Assembly: GCA_036654415.1 (NCBI GenBank)
Contig: JAVVSB010000021.1
Coordinates: 1-31,663 of the forward strand
Direction: 5' to 3'
From: Mucinivorans sp036654415
GTDB taxonomy: Bacteria > Bacteroidota > Bacteroidia > Bacteroidales > Rikenellaceae
Length of the DNA: 31,663 nt
Positions within the stretch are counted from its first letter, which is position 1. The number at the start of each line of letters is the position of its first letter. Under the pieces are notes generated by a model, which ran no database searches, was not told where the DNA came from, and was given only the letters and a program-made list of their open reading frames with translations. Positions 15,137 to 24,273 of the stretch are shown here, in pieces. Both the position numbers and the translations under genes were made by a program.

Positions 15137-17392
15137 TTATTTTACAGTAGTCATTATAAATGATTTTGGCAGATTTGTAATCTCTACATGCTTCTCTTTC
15201 ACCCCATGCATCTCCAAAGTACTCTTCGACTCGCCCCACCCTGGGTGGTCATTATCTATAAATGGAGAACTCCTATCAAAATTTACCTGCGGCCCCACTA
15301 TACTTCTATCTGTCTTGTAAGGTCTTAATGTATTTAGATTAATACCACCTGGAAGGGTATCAGCAGCTTGGACCATATTGTCCAAAATAATCGTTTTACA
15401 CTCATCAGCCTTAAAATCCGTGGCAAAACGACAATAAAGCACCTCGCTATCCAGACTTTTACCACCATCATTCACCGCCACCACCTTATAACTCCGTATA
15501 AGGTTATCTTTGACAATGGGGACCCTCCATAAAGGTTTTTCAAGATAGACACCCCTATCGAAATCACCCCCCTCGACACACGTGTATACCCTGTATTTAA
15601 TAGGGTGTGCTGTTGGTTCGAGCTTATCCACAGACTCTTGCCAAGCAAGCTCCATGGTGGAGCCATCGACCACACGTAGGGCAAAATCTTTGACTGGTAA
15701 TGGCTCAACGGCATAACTAAAACCATAAGAAGAGGCCAAAAATTTGAGTATCCCCTTGTAGATGGCCCGAGCAGCCGTAAAGCGAAAGGCAGGATTGAGC
15801 CCCAAAACCATGTCATTGAGATTTTGGTGAGACAAGAGTTCCACTATAACCGCAGGGCAGTCTGGTCTAGAGACTTCAGCATAACTTTTGTCATACATCG
15901 AACGGCGTGTCCAGGTGGGACAATGTAATGCCCTGATATCACCAACAACCTGAGTTAGGATAATATCAGCCAAATCACGCCCCGCATATTTACTCTGCCC
16001 ACTGGAGTAGCTATCGCGCCCCTTGTTGGTGTAATTTATGGTCAATGTTCCAAAAGTTGTATCCACAACACCAGCATTGGTATGCAGAGCCACGGCCACA
16101 TCAATGGGTAGGTGTTGACTCTGCTGCAGATAAGTGACCCAATCGCCACGCGCCTTATAGTCATCCATATAGTCCGACTCTTGCTTGGTGTCGTGCTCCT
16201 GTTTGTAAATGGAAGATGGGACCCCGCTGTACTGCATATAATAACGGGCTGCCTCGGCCCATCGCGCCACACCACTAACTGTGGCACCACGCTGCACATT
16301 ACCCATGCCGCCACCCAAACGCACCGCATCAGCCGAAAATTGCCCCACACCCTTGAGAGTAATACGCGCGAAATCATTGAAGTTAAACCGTCCCAAATAG
16401 ACCCACCCACCACCTATAGCCTGGTTGAGCTCGAAATCACTAACCCCGCCCATATGTTCAACACTATAAGTCACACGCGCATTGCCTGTGGCCGCATGGT
16501 AACTCACGTAAACAGCATATTGCCCAGGCTGAACAATAGGCGATGAGTACTCAACCGACCCCGTGGAGTTGGATATAAGATAGCTACCCAACGTGAATGG
16601 GTTCTCGGCCTGGAGAACTGGAGTCATCTTAAAGCCTCCAGAGATGGTAGCCCAAGTGCCAGTGGTTTTGAAAGTAGCACCAGCAGAGCTACCATCATTA
16701 TCAATGATTATCTCAAGAGGTTGGGTATCCCTTTCGCGAGGCGAAAAAAGCGTGGCCCCTGCGTTTTCCAACATCGGTATCAGGTAATGGTCCAGGTATT
16801 CAAAAGTATGCAAATCCTCACGTGTGCAAAATAAGGCAGGACGTTGCCACTCCCATCGCATGGAGTCAACATTGTATACCTTACCATGGCTTGGCCACAG
16901 AGCTATATGACGATAGGATAATCCTTTACCATATATCATCTCTCCTTTTTGTTGAACCAGTGGCACTCCTATCTTTGGGCTTTTAGTCCGCTTTATATCA
17001 CGTGATAAAGTGGAACGAAAAAAGTTAGGAATATAACGTTCCAGAGGTGTTGAACCATAAAAAAGGCCTACTTTACACTCAGAGTACGCCCGACCTAAAC
17101 TGTCGCGCACGGCCTGCTCCCACTGCTTAAGAATATCTTCGCGCAGGCCTATTTGAATTGATGGCTGGTTAAAATATAGGTTAACTCGCCCCGAAGAGCA
17201 GCTAACCTTTTCCAGCTTTACGGCCCGCTCCGATTGACTTTTATAGGGCAAAAACATGGCTGGATATCGACCTAAACGATTATAAATCTTGCTCTGAGCC
17301 GACTTTAACTCGGCTGATGAAAAGCCTTTATGGACCTGTGCCGAACAGCAAAGAACAGTAAAAACGGCTATTATTGCGGTTAAAATTTTCAT
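15137..17392 (-). CDS. Secreted N-acetylmuramoyl-L-alanine amidase with inserted golvesin-like domain
   Basis: This 751-residue exported enzyme is predicted to cleave the amide bond between muramic acid and the stem peptide. Residues 1-19 are a signal peptide ending CSAQ. The Amidase_3 zinc ligands appear to be H169 (WPSHGKVYN), E198 (TFEYLD) and H437 (VALHTNAG), with E518 (IVELLSHQN) as catalytic acid. Between E198 and H437 sits a golvesin/xanthan-lyase-type beta domain (about 225-362, with GTW, GGW and DAVRLGGG features), which would bind carbohydrate. A fibronectin-III-like domain follows (about 575-660), then an extended tail. The enzyme core is thus split by a binding module. It diverges from rarA with only 34 bases between their ATGs. 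Function in cell separation or wall remodelling is inferred. Confidence 0.85.
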   Translation of the reverse strand: MKILTAIIAVFTVLCCSAQVHKGFSSAELKSAQSKIYNRLGRYPAMFLPYKSQSERAVKLEKVSCSSGRVNLYFNQPSIQIGLREDILKQWEQAVRDSLGRAYSECKVGLFYGSTPLERYIPNFFRSTLSRDIKRTKSPKIGVPLVQQKGEMIYGKGLSYRHIALWPSHGKVYNVDSMRWEWQRPALFCTREDLHTFEYLDHYLIPMLENAGATLFSPRERDTQPLEIIIDNDGSSAGATFKTTGTWATISGGFKMTPVLQAENPFTLGSYLISNSTGSVEYSSPIVQPGQYAVYVSYHAATGNARVTYSVEHMGGVSDFELNQAIGGGWVYLGRFNFNDFARITLKGVGQFSADAVRLGGGMGNVQRGATVSGVARWAEAARYYMQYSGVPSSIYKQEHDTKQESDYMDDYKARGDWVTYLQQSQHLPIDVAVALHTNAGVVDTTFGTLTINYTNKGRDSYSSGQSKYAGRDLADIILTQVVGDIRALHCPTWTRRSMYDKSYAEVSRPDCPAVIVELLSHQNLNDMVLGLNPAFRFTAARAIYKGILKFLASSYGFSYAVEPLPVKDFALRVVDGSTMELAWQESVDKLEPTAHPIKYRVYTCVEGGDFDRGVYLEKPLWRVPIVKDNLIRSYKVVAVNDGGKSLDSEVLYCRFATDFKADECKTIILDNMVQAADTLPGGINLNTLRPYKTDRSIVGPQVNFDRSSPFIDNDHPGWGESKSTLEMHGVKEKHVEITNLPKSFIMTTVK

Positions 17393-17417
17393 AATTGGTC
17401 ACAAAGATATACATTTG
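17386..17417 (+). promoter_or_regulatory. Promoter of the rarA-kdsA operon
   Basis: TACATTTG (17410-17417) has TTTT 20 bases upstream (17386-17389, inside the amidase coding region) and lies 9 bases before the rarA ATG at 17427. With the amidase promoter it forms the near-palindrome CAAAGATATACATTTG. Confidence 0.6.
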
Positions 17418-17433
17418 TAGTATAAAATGGAAA
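17402..17433 (-). promoter_or_regulatory. Promoter of the amidase gene
   Basis: TATCTTTG on the minus strand (17402-17409) has TTTC 20 bases upstream (17430-17433, inside the rarA coding region). Only 9 bases separate the -7 element from the amidase ATG, so the 5' leader must be a few bases long at most. The element abuts the rarA -7 element. Confidence 0.6.
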
Positions 17434-18692
17434 ACCAATCCAACATACCACTTGCTGGGCGTATGCGCCCAACCTCTTTGGCTGACTATGTCGGTCAGCG
17501 AGAAGTCGTGGCAAACCTTCAACGTTTTTTAATTCAGGGGCTACTCCCTTCGTTCATACTTTGGGGACCTCCAGGTGTAGGTAAGACGACCCTGGCTGGA
17601 ATTGTAGCGGCAAGTTTGGGACGTAAATTTTTTACACTAAGTGCTGTTAACTCAGGAGTTAAAGAGGTCCGAGAGGTTCTTGAACAGGCGCGTGGTAGTC
17701 GTTTCTTCGATTCGGTATCGCCAATACTTTTTATTGATGAGATTCATCGTTTCAACAAGTCTCAACAAGATTCATTGCTTGGAGCTGTGGAACAGGGGGT
17801 GGTTGTACTTATCGGAGCCACAACCGAAAATCCATCGTTCGAACTCATCAAGCCATTGCTTTCGAGGTGTAATGTCTACACACTAAAACCACTGGCCGAC
17901 AACGATTTATTAACTTTGCTCAACAAGGCCATCACAACAGATAAGTACCTAAAGGAGCGACACTTTAAAATCGAGCAGACCACGGCCCTACTCAACTTTG
18001 CAGGTGGCGATGCCAGAAAGTTGCTAAACATTATTGAGACTCTAAGTAGTGCAACCTCGGAACAGATAGTGGTCAATGACCAGAACGTGACAACCATTTT
18101 ACAACACTCCACGACTCGATACGATAAAGGCGGTGAAGAGCATTACGATATTATTTCGGCCTTTATCAAGAGTATCCGAGGCTCAGACCCAGATGCGGCC
18201 ATCTATTACTTGGCACGGATGATATCGGGAGGTGAAGAGCCGCGATTTATAGCTAGAAGATTGATGATTTCAGCTGCTGAAGACATAGGATTAGCCAACC
18301 CCAATGCCATGCTACTGGCCAATGCCTGCTTTGACACAGTACACAATTTGGGTATGCCCGAGGCCAGGATACCATTATCTGAACTCACAATTTATCTTGC
18401 CTGTTCGCCAAAAAGTAACTCTGCCTATATGGCAATTAATAAGGCCATAGAACTTGTCGAAGGCGACACCTATCGTCCTGTACCACTACATCTTCGCAAC
18501 GCAGTAACCCCTCTAATGAAAAACGAAGGATACGCTCTTGGATATAAATATGCTCATGACTTTCAAGAAAATTTCGTTCAGCAAGAATTTATGCCACAAG
18601 CCATTCAGGGTACCACGTTTTGGACTCCGCAAGAAAATCAAGCAGAGGATAAGTTGAAAGAGAGAATGGCTAGACTTTGGAAAAAAGAATAA
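17427..18692 (+). CDS. rarA: Replication-associated recombination AAA+ ATPase RarA (MgsA)
   Basis: RarA is a clamp-loader-like AAA+ ATPase that acts at stalled replication forks and interacts with SSB. The 421 residues match the family length. Visible motifs are Walker A GPPGVGKT (47-54), Walker B LFIDEIHRFNKSQQD (101-115, with DEIH), sensor 1 ATTENPSFEL (131-140), and the C-terminal tetramerisation region with MISGGEEPRFIARRL, AAEDIGLANP and LAIYLA-type sequence (here LTIYLACSPKSN). All key residues are in place. It is the first gene of an operon with kdsA 18 bases downstream. Confidence 0.95.
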   Translation: MENQSNIPLAGRMRPTSLADYVGQREVVANLQRFLIQGLLPSFILWGPPGVGKTTLAGIVAASLGRKFFTLSAVNSGVKEVREVLEQARGSRFFDSVSPILFIDEIHRFNKSQQDSLLGAVEQGVVVLIGATTENPSFELIKPLLSRCNVYTLKPLADNDLLTLLNKAITTDKYLKERHFKIEQTTALLNFAGGDARKLLNIIETLSSATSEQIVVNDQNVTTILQHSTTRYDKGGEEHYDIISAFIKSIRGSDPDAAIYYLARMISGGEEPRFIARRLMISAAEDIGLANPNAMLLANACFDTVHNLGMPEARIPLSELTIYLACSPKSNSAYMAINKAIELVEGDTYRPVPLHLRNAVTPLMKNEGYALGYKYAHDFQENFVQQEFMPQAIQGTTFWTPQENQAEDKLKERMARLWKKE

Positions 18693-18710
18693 TTTTTATA
18701 ACTTTACACA

Positions 18711-19514
18711 ATGAAAATGATTGATACAAAAGGGGAAAACTTTTTCCTACTTGCTGGACCGTGCGTGATAGAGGGCGAAGAGGTGGTCATGGAGGTAGCT
18801 CAAAAAATGGTAGAGATAACATCGGCTCTCAATATTCCTTATGTCTTTAAAGGCTCTTATCGCAAAGCTAATCGCTCGCGCGGAGACTCTTTTACGGGCA
18901 TTGGCGATAAGCGAGCTCTAGAGTTACTACGTAAAGTAAGCGAAACTTTCGGCATACCAGTGGTGACAGATATTCACAGTGCCGTGGAAGCTGATATGGC
19001 GGCTCAATATGTAGATATATTGCAAATACCTGCTTTTTTATGCCGTCAAAGTGACATGTTAGAAGCAGCAGCAAAAACTGGAAAATGGGTAAATATTAAA
19101 AAAGGACAATTCTTGGCACCAGAGTCTATGCGCTTTGCGGCCGAGAAAATCACGCAGCATGGTAACCCCAATGTAATGCTTACCGATAGAGGGGTTAACT
19201 TTGGTTACCAAGATATTATTGTTGACTACCGCGGCTTACCCACCATGCAGAGCTTTGGATACCCTGTGATATTGGACATAACCCACTCGCTCCAGCAACC
19301 CAACCAGCCTTCTGGCGTGACAGGTGGGCGGCCCGAGTTAATAGAGACCATTGCCCGTGCTGGTATAGCCGTAGGGGTTGATGGACTTTTTATAGAGACC
19401 CATCCTCGCCCAGACCAGGCAAAAAGCGACGGAGCCAACATGTTGCAACTTAGCCGTATGAAAGAGATGCTTACCCGTTTAGTGGAGTTACGCAAATGTG
19501 TAAATAGATTCTAA
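18711..19514 (+). CDS. kdsA: 3-deoxy-8-phosphooctulonate synthase (KDO-8-phosphate synthase)
   Basis: KdsA condenses phosphoenolpyruvate with arabinose-5-phosphate in the cytoplasm to make KDO-8-phosphate, the precursor of the KDO sugar of lipopolysaccharide. At 267 residues it is of normal length. Family signatures visible are LLAGPCVIEG (13-22), FKGSYRKANRSRGDSFTG, VVTDIHS, LQIPAFLCRQSDML, NIKKGQFLAP, LTDRGVNFGY, DITHSLQQP and GLFIETHPRPDQAKSDG. The enzyme places this organism among LPS/LOS-producing Gram-negatives. It sits between rarA and an unknown gene, 6 bases before the latter. Confidence 0.97.
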   Translation: MKMIDTKGENFFLLAGPCVIEGEEVVMEVAQKMVEITSALNIPYVFKGSYRKANRSRGDSFTGIGDKRALELLRKVSETFGIPVVTDIHSAVEADMAAQYVDILQIPAFLCRQSDMLEAAAKTGKWVNIKKGQFLAPESMRFAAEKITQHGNPNVMLTDRGVNFGYQDIIVDYRGLPTMQSFGYPVILDITHSLQQPNQPSGVTGGRPELIETIARAGIAVGVDGLFIETHPRPDQAKSDGANMLQLSRMKEMLTRLVELRKCVNRF

Positions 19515-19520
19515 GAAACC

Positions 19521-20198
19521 ATGAGCCAACGAGAGAAAATAGTAGCGATTTTGAAAGAGAAATCAATCCTTAAACAGGTCATTTACGACAACACATATGC
19601 TGTTTTTATTGAACTAAAAGAGATACTCCAAGAGTACGCTGTGGAGGTAAATGAGTTGCTGGATGGACAAGATAAACGCATCAAGATGGTCTATCAAGAC
19701 AGAGGTAAATTCGAGGCGCAACTTCAAATTGCAAGTGATGTGTTGTTGTTTTCCATGCACACCAACGTCTTTGTATTTGACCGCGACAATATTATTTGGC
19801 GCAACTCCTATGTCGAAAAAAACAGAGCCAACGCCTATTGCGGAGTGGTGAATATTTATAATTTTTTGAGCGATTCGTTACGCTACAACCGTAACGAAGA
19901 CGAGGGTTATCTGATAGGACGACTCTTTGTGAATCGCGAAAAAGAGTACCTAGTCGAGGGTAAACGTCAAGTAACAGCACGCCATGACCATTTTGGACAA
20001 GGTGCCATAAACTCCGAAGCCATTATAGATATTGTAGAGAGTGCCATCAGTTATGCCGTGGCCGAATTCGACCTGCTGGTCCCTCCATTCGATGTAATTA
20101 AAAAGGTAAGTGTGGAACAGATGAACACCAAGATAGAACACAGTCGTTTGTCAACAGGTAAAAGGCTGGGATATCAGTATCGCAGTGACGATGTTTAA
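19521..20198 (+). CDS. Conserved protein of unknown function (225 residues)
   Basis: I recognise no named domain. The protein is soluble, with no signal peptide or membrane helix. It starts with a helical section (1-55) and continues with mixed alpha/beta sequence including FEAQLQIASDVLLFSMHTNV and VFVFDRDNIIWRNSYV. Its position between kdsA and the outer-membrane barrel gene, with 6 bases before it and an 8-base overlap after it, ties it to envelope biogenesis by context only. The reading frame shows every sign of a real gene (tight packing, even codon use). Confidence 0.7.
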   Translation: MSQREKIVAILKEKSILKQVIYDNTYAVFIELKEILQEYAVEVNELLDGQDKRIKMVYQDRGKFEAQLQIASDVLLFSMHTNVFVFDRDNIIWRNSYVEKNRANAYCGVVNIYNFLSDSLRYNRNEDEGYLIGRLFVNREKEYLVEGKRQVTARHDHFGQGAINSEAIIDIVESAISYAVAEFDLLVPPFDVIKKVSVEQMNTKIEHSRLSTGKRLGYQYRSDDV

Positions 20199-22044
20199 AA
20201 GATGTCTGGAATGTATTTTTATTTGTATATCGCTATTCCTATTTTCAAGACTACCAGCACAAAATACGCGAGGTAAGGTTGAAAATCAAATGTTTAGCGA
20301 TACTTTGGTTATTGGTCACAGCTTCAAAAAATCAGAGCTGCGCTCCAATGCCTTTTACGATTCGATGTTGATGCACAAAAGTTGGTTTGTGCGAACCTTG
20401 GCTGGTCTGCTAATAGGGGCCCGTTCGAGTGCCGATGATGCCGAAGCCATGCCACAGATGGAGGTCTCAAGAGACTATTTTAATAAATTTTCTGGAAAAC
20501 TTATCACCTCGATACGTATTGCTCAGGCTGATATCTTCGGTCGTAGCCCTGACGATGACTTGTCATGGATAGAGCGATGTGTCGATAATCTGCACATACG
20601 CACCAAAGAGAGGGTGATTGCCCAAAGCTTGCTTTTCAACGTAGGCGACACCATATCGCCATACCGGATGTCCATAAATGAACAGCTATTGCGTAACAAA
20701 CCATACCTGTCAACGGCTTATATTGTTGTACTACCTGACCTTAACAACCCCAACGGGGTGTCGGTTAATGTCTTTACGCGAGACAACTGGACCATCTCGG
20801 CTAATGCTCGTTTGGGCGATGCCCCCTATTTGGATGTTTTCGACCGTAATTTCATAGGTTCTGGTAATACTTTACTACTTAGATACTATGCTCCAGGTGG
20901 AGAACAACGCCATGGTTTTGAAGCACAATATATAATAGATAATATTTGGGGCACATTTATTAACACCACGCTACAAGCTGGTGTAGGAGCGTCAAATAAC
21001 TCTTTAGGAATGTCCTTTGAAAGGCCATTTATTATGCCATCTGACCACTTTGGAGGTGGTGAAGCTGGGTACACCGAAAACCGTGAAGGGATGACTGCTA
21101 CCGACACCGTCTTTTCGGTCAAGACCGAGAAATATGCCTTCTATTACGGATATTCATTGAATCTGGACCCACTAAGGGGAACGAATATATACTTTACCGT
21201 TGGGGCCGACTACACCCATTTTAGCAAACGCCCCGATGTGGAAAAATATTTGAATCCGTACTACTACAACCGTTTTAGAATTTTGTATAGTTTAGGTATT
21301 TCGCGGCAAAACTACTTTCAAGGCAATATGATTTATGGCTTTGGACGCACCGAAGACGTGGCATACGGCTTTAAATTTGAGCTTATCGGAGCCTATGAAA
21401 GCAATGAATTCCTGGGCAAACGCTTCTACGTTGGTGGATTGGGACGTTGGGGGCAGCTAACAAAATCGGGATTTTGGAACTTTACAGCAAGCGGTGGCAC
21501 CTTTTTTACCGACCGTGGTCGTCCACAACAAAGCTCCTTTGGAGCTCAGGTCAACTATTTTTCACCTCTATGGGAGTTAGGCTCACTCTATGTGCGACAG
21601 TTTGTCAATGTGTCGGGGACATGGGGATTTAACCGTCTTGAAGGAGAACGTGAGCGAATTGGATACCAATCGTTTGCACCAATACACGGTCTAAGAGGCT
21701 CTATCACCTCAAATGGGCTGACACGAGCCGTGGTCAACAGCGAGACGGTATTTTTCACCCCTCTTTTCCTGTATCATTTCCGCTTTGCATTTTTCACATG
21801 GTGCGATGTGGGGTGGCTGGGCAACAACCATAATATTTTCAGAAACCAATTTGCAGCCGCGGCTGGCATTGGGGTTAGGATAAAGAACGAGCGGTTGATT
21901 TTCAACAACGTTCAAATTCGTATAGGTTTTGCACTGCAACGTGCACCAAGCATGGGCTATAACTGGTTTGAAATTACCAACGAACAAGGGCTCAATATCG
22001 AACCTTTTATACCACAGAGGCCCACAATATCGCCTTATCAATAA
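20191..22044 (+). CDS. Outer-membrane beta-barrel protein with POTRA-like domain (Omp85/BamA-related)
   Basis: The 617-residue protein has a signal peptide (hydrophobic run ending RLPAQ), a periplasmic section with one POTRA-like unit (about 110-220: helix, SLLFNVGDTISPYRMSINEQ-type hairpin region, and a VFTRDNWTIS strand) and then about 400 residues of alternating amphipathic strands rich in Tyr, Phe and Gly, as expected for a 16-strand barrel of the Omp85/surface-antigen type. It is shorter than BamA and has fewer POTRA domains, so it is more like a TamA or patatin-type barrel module. A frame beginning at GTG 20185 exists, but ATG 20191 gives a better signal peptide and overlaps the previous stop (ATGTTTAA). 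The substrate is unknown. Its stop codon directly abuts that of pfkA. Confidence 0.75.
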   Translation: MFKRCLECIFICISLFLFSRLPAQNTRGKVENQMFSDTLVIGHSFKKSELRSNAFYDSMLMHKSWFVRTLAGLLIGARSSADDAEAMPQMEVSRDYFNKFSGKLITSIRIAQADIFGRSPDDDLSWIERCVDNLHIRTKERVIAQSLLFNVGDTISPYRMSINEQLLRNKPYLSTAYIVVLPDLNNPNGVSVNVFTRDNWTISANARLGDAPYLDVFDRNFIGSGNTLLLRYYAPGGEQRHGFEAQYIIDNIWGTFINTTLQAGVGASNNSLGMSFERPFIMPSDHFGGGEAGYTENREGMTATDTVFSVKTEKYAFYYGYSLNLDPLRGTNIYFTVGADYTHFSKRPDVEKYLNPYYYNRFRILYSLGISRQNYFQGNMIYGFGRTEDVAYGFKFELIGAYESNEFLGKRFYVGGLGRWGQLTKSGFWNFTASGGTFFTDRGRPQQSSFGAQVNYFSPLWELGSLYVRQFVNVSGTWGFNRLEGERERIGYQSFAPIHGLRGSITSNGLTRAVVNSETVFFTPLFLYHFRFAFFTWCDVGWLGNNHNIFRNQFAAAAGIGVRIKNERLIFNNVQIRIGFALQRAPSMGYNWFEITNEQGLNIEPFIPQRPTISPYQ

Positions 22045-23148
22045 TTAGTCACCAAAACTAATGCCAGAACCTCGTGCCGAATCCATTATGTCGGAATATG
22101 GATTAACCACGTTAGGCACACCAATGGCCTCGGAGAGTGGCACTGCAATAATATCGGGATGACGATAGGCCACCATGTGGCCAAATTTCTCTTCCAACAC
22201 TAATTCAAAGGCTTTGACACCAAACTGGGTAGCCAACACACGGTCATAGGCAATTGGGACACCCCCACGCTGAATATGGCCCAAAACGGTCTCACGCATA
22301 TCGGGCTCAAAACCAAGAGCTTTTATCTGTGCGCTAAGTTCGTAAGCAATACCACCCAAACGTACATTCTCGTAGCCTACCTCAGTAGCCTTCATGCCAG
22401 TGAGCGTGCCGTCCTTGGGTAGAGCCCCCTCGGCCACCACAATAATGGCAGAGCCACGATTTTTCTTGTCGTAGCAACTACGAAGTTTCTTGACTACTTT
22501 GTTTATATCGTATGGAATTTCGGGTATCAAGCAGACATCTGCCCCCCCAGCAATGGCTGTATGGAGGGCTATCCAACCTGCATTACGCCCCATAACCTCT
22601 AAAATAAAAGTACGATTGTGTGAGGCTGCCGTAGTACGCAACTTATCCACAGCATCGGTGGCAATATGTACCGCTGTCTGGAAACCGAAAGTTACGTCTG
22701 TGGCCGAAAGGTCATTATCGATGGTCTTGGGCACGCCAACAATATCAAGCCCCTGCTCCATGAGCCGCTGCGAAATACGCTGCGAACCATCACCTCCAAT
22801 AGAGATAACAGCATCTACACCCATATACTGCAACTTACGAATCATCTCGTCCGAACGGTCAACATACTCCCACTCACCAGTATGTTTATTAAAAATAGGC
22901 CACGCATAAGGGCCTCCCTTATTTGTTGTTTCGATAATGGTGCCGCCTCTGTAGTGGATCCCAGCCACAGCAGTTTCGTCCAAAACCATAACCTCGGTAG
23001 GCTCCCAAAGAATACCATTATAGGCCTGTATACTACCCAAAACCTCCCATTCGCCACCCTCCATAGATGCACGCTTAACTATCCCACGAATGACCGCATT
23101 TAGCCCTGGACAGTCACCTCCTGATGTTGCAACAAGAACTCTTTTCAT
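22045..23148 (-). CDS. pfkA: 6-phosphofructokinase, probably ATP-dependent group III type
   Basis: This enzyme phosphorylates fructose-6-phosphate in glycolysis. The 367 residues include SGGDCPGLNAVIRG (9-22), GGDGS (118-122), PKTIDND (140-146) and MGRNAGW (186-192). In E. coli numbering the two positions that discriminate phosphate donors are 104 and 124. Gly at 104 (here G121) favours ATP, while Lys at 124 (here K141) is typical of PPi enzymes. The Gly/Lys combination is known from actinobacterial ATP-PFKs. ATP use is thus predicted, but it is not certain. The length exceeds the 320 of E. coli PfkA because of extra sequence near 75-100. It has its own promoter and is not packed against its neighbour. 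Confidence 0.92.
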   Translation of the reverse strand: MKRVLVATSGGDCPGLNAVIRGIVKRASMEGGEWEVLGSIQAYNGILWEPTEVMVLDETAVAGIHYRGGTIIETTNKGGPYAWPIFNKHTGEWEYVDRSDEMIRKLQYMGVDAVISIGGDGSQRISQRLMEQGLDIVGVPKTIDNDLSATDVTFGFQTAVHIATDAVDKLRTTAASHNRTFILEVMGRNAGWIALHTAIAGGADVCLIPEIPYDINKVVKKLRSCYDKKNRGSAIIVVAEGALPKDGTLTGMKATEVGYENVRLGGIAYELSAQIKALGFEPDMRETVLGHIQRGGVPIAYDRVLATQFGVKAFELVLEEKFGHMVAYRHPDIIAVPLSEAIGVPNVVNPYSDIMDSARGSGISFGD

Positions 23149-23178
23149 ATCAAAAAATATTTTGTCAAATTAGAATTA

Positions 23179-23186
23179 CAAATGTA
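23179..23186 (-). promoter_or_regulatory. -7 element of the pfkA promoter
   Basis: TACATTTG on the minus strand lies 30 bases before the pfkA ATG, within the 54-base gap after the DoxX-like gene. The -33 region is poor. It suggests pfkA can be transcribed separately from the suf operon upstream. Confidence 0.4.
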
Positions 23187-23202
23187 CGCTTTATTTAATA
23201 AT

Positions 23203-24270
23203 CTACATAATTGAATTCAAATTACGCATGATTTCCTTACCTATAATCGTACCATTATCTAATAGTATTGCCCCACCACACCTACTTTGAATTAGGGTGT
23301 GGATAAATGAGTAGTCGGAATGGAAGAGTTCAACACCCAACACACCATCTGGCAAAGACTGTGTGGAGGATGTCAATATAACAGCTCTATTAACCTTATG
23401 CACAATACTTTGTAACACATCAAAATCCACAAAATCAAGGTCAGTAGCAGCTACAATAAGAAGTTTACCTGTGGTGGCCAAGAGTTCGGAAGAGACATTA
23501 TTTTCAAAAGAATCCATCACGGGAAAATCACTAATTGGAGGCTTGAACCCCTCTTTGATGAGTACACTTTTGCTGTTCACAAACTCCCACCTTATGGAAT
23601 CATGCCACTGTGTATCCTCAATTTCAAACTCACGCATACTACCCGTAATTTTATCTTTGTAGAGCAATACGGTATGGTACTCATCCTGCATGGCACCAAC
23701 GGGAATGGCCCTATTGGCTGGAATATTAACCCCTATTTTAAAGGGAGTGGCATCGACTAGAGGTAGATTAAAATGAGAAAAAAGGGCTGTAGCACAACTA
23801 AGTGGAAGAATAATTACCCACCTTAGTACTTGGTATTTATAGAATTTAAGAAGAGAGCGTTTAAGAAAAAGCAAAACAGCAAAAGGCAACAACAACAGAT
23901 TTTTAAGAAAGGTGTGCCAATTACTAAGAGAGACCACATCGCCAAAACAACCACAATCTTTCACAGGGTTATATAGAGCTATCCAAAATGTTAAGAGGGT
24001 AAAAAAACTCATCATGAAGATGATGGCCCATGGAGTTATCTTACGTGCCACACCCACCACCAACATCAGCCCCAGCAGTAGCTCCACCGAGGGTAATAAA
24101 ATCGCTCCAAGACCAGAGAGAGGACGCAGAAAATCCATATTCATGGCCATCAGGTAATCCTCAATTTGAAGAGTCAGTCCAAAGGTATTAAACGACTTGG
24201 TGAGCCCCGAAAATATAAACAGGAGAGCCATCATCCAGCGGCTCACCTCGAGTACAATTTTTTGTTTCAT
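23203..24270 (-). CDS. DoxX/MauE-like membrane protein (BT_3928-like)
   Basis: The 355-residue protein has an N-terminal block of four to five membrane helices (about 10-165) of the DoxX/MauE kind. It carries the motif VKDCGCFGD with cysteines C106 and C108, which is typical of MauE-like redox membrane proteins. The C-terminal 190 residues are soluble and resemble a thioredoxin-like fold ending in GGAILLDNGTIIGKEI but without a visible CxxC. Bacteroidota proteins of this architecture are named after BT_3928. Function is unknown; a role in disulfide or quinone-linked redox is plausible. It starts 3 bases after tmk and ends the suf-tmk operon. Confidence 0.75.
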   Translation of the reverse strand: MKQKIVLEVSRWMMALLFIFSGLTKSFNTFGLTLQIEDYLMAMNMDFLRPLSGLGAILLPSVELLLGLMLVVGVARKITPWAIIFMMSFFTLLTFWIALYNPVKDCGCFGDVVSLSNWHTFLKNLLLLPFAVLLFLKRSLLKFYKYQVLRWVIILPLSCATALFSHFNLPLVDATPFKIGVNIPANRAIPVGAMQDEYHTVLLYKDKITGSMREFEIEDTQWHDSIRWEFVNSKSVLIKEGFKPPISDFPVMDSFENNVSSELLATTGKLLIVAATDLDFVDFDVLQSIVHKVNRAVILTSSTQSLPDGVLGVELFHSDYSFIHTLIQSRCGGAILLDNGTIIGKEIMRNLNSIM

Positions 24271-24273
24271 ACC

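Noticed and set aside
20185..20190. GTG start for the outer-membrane barrel gene
   Set aside because: The ATG six bases later gives a normal signal peptide and the ATGTTTAA overlap with the previous stop.
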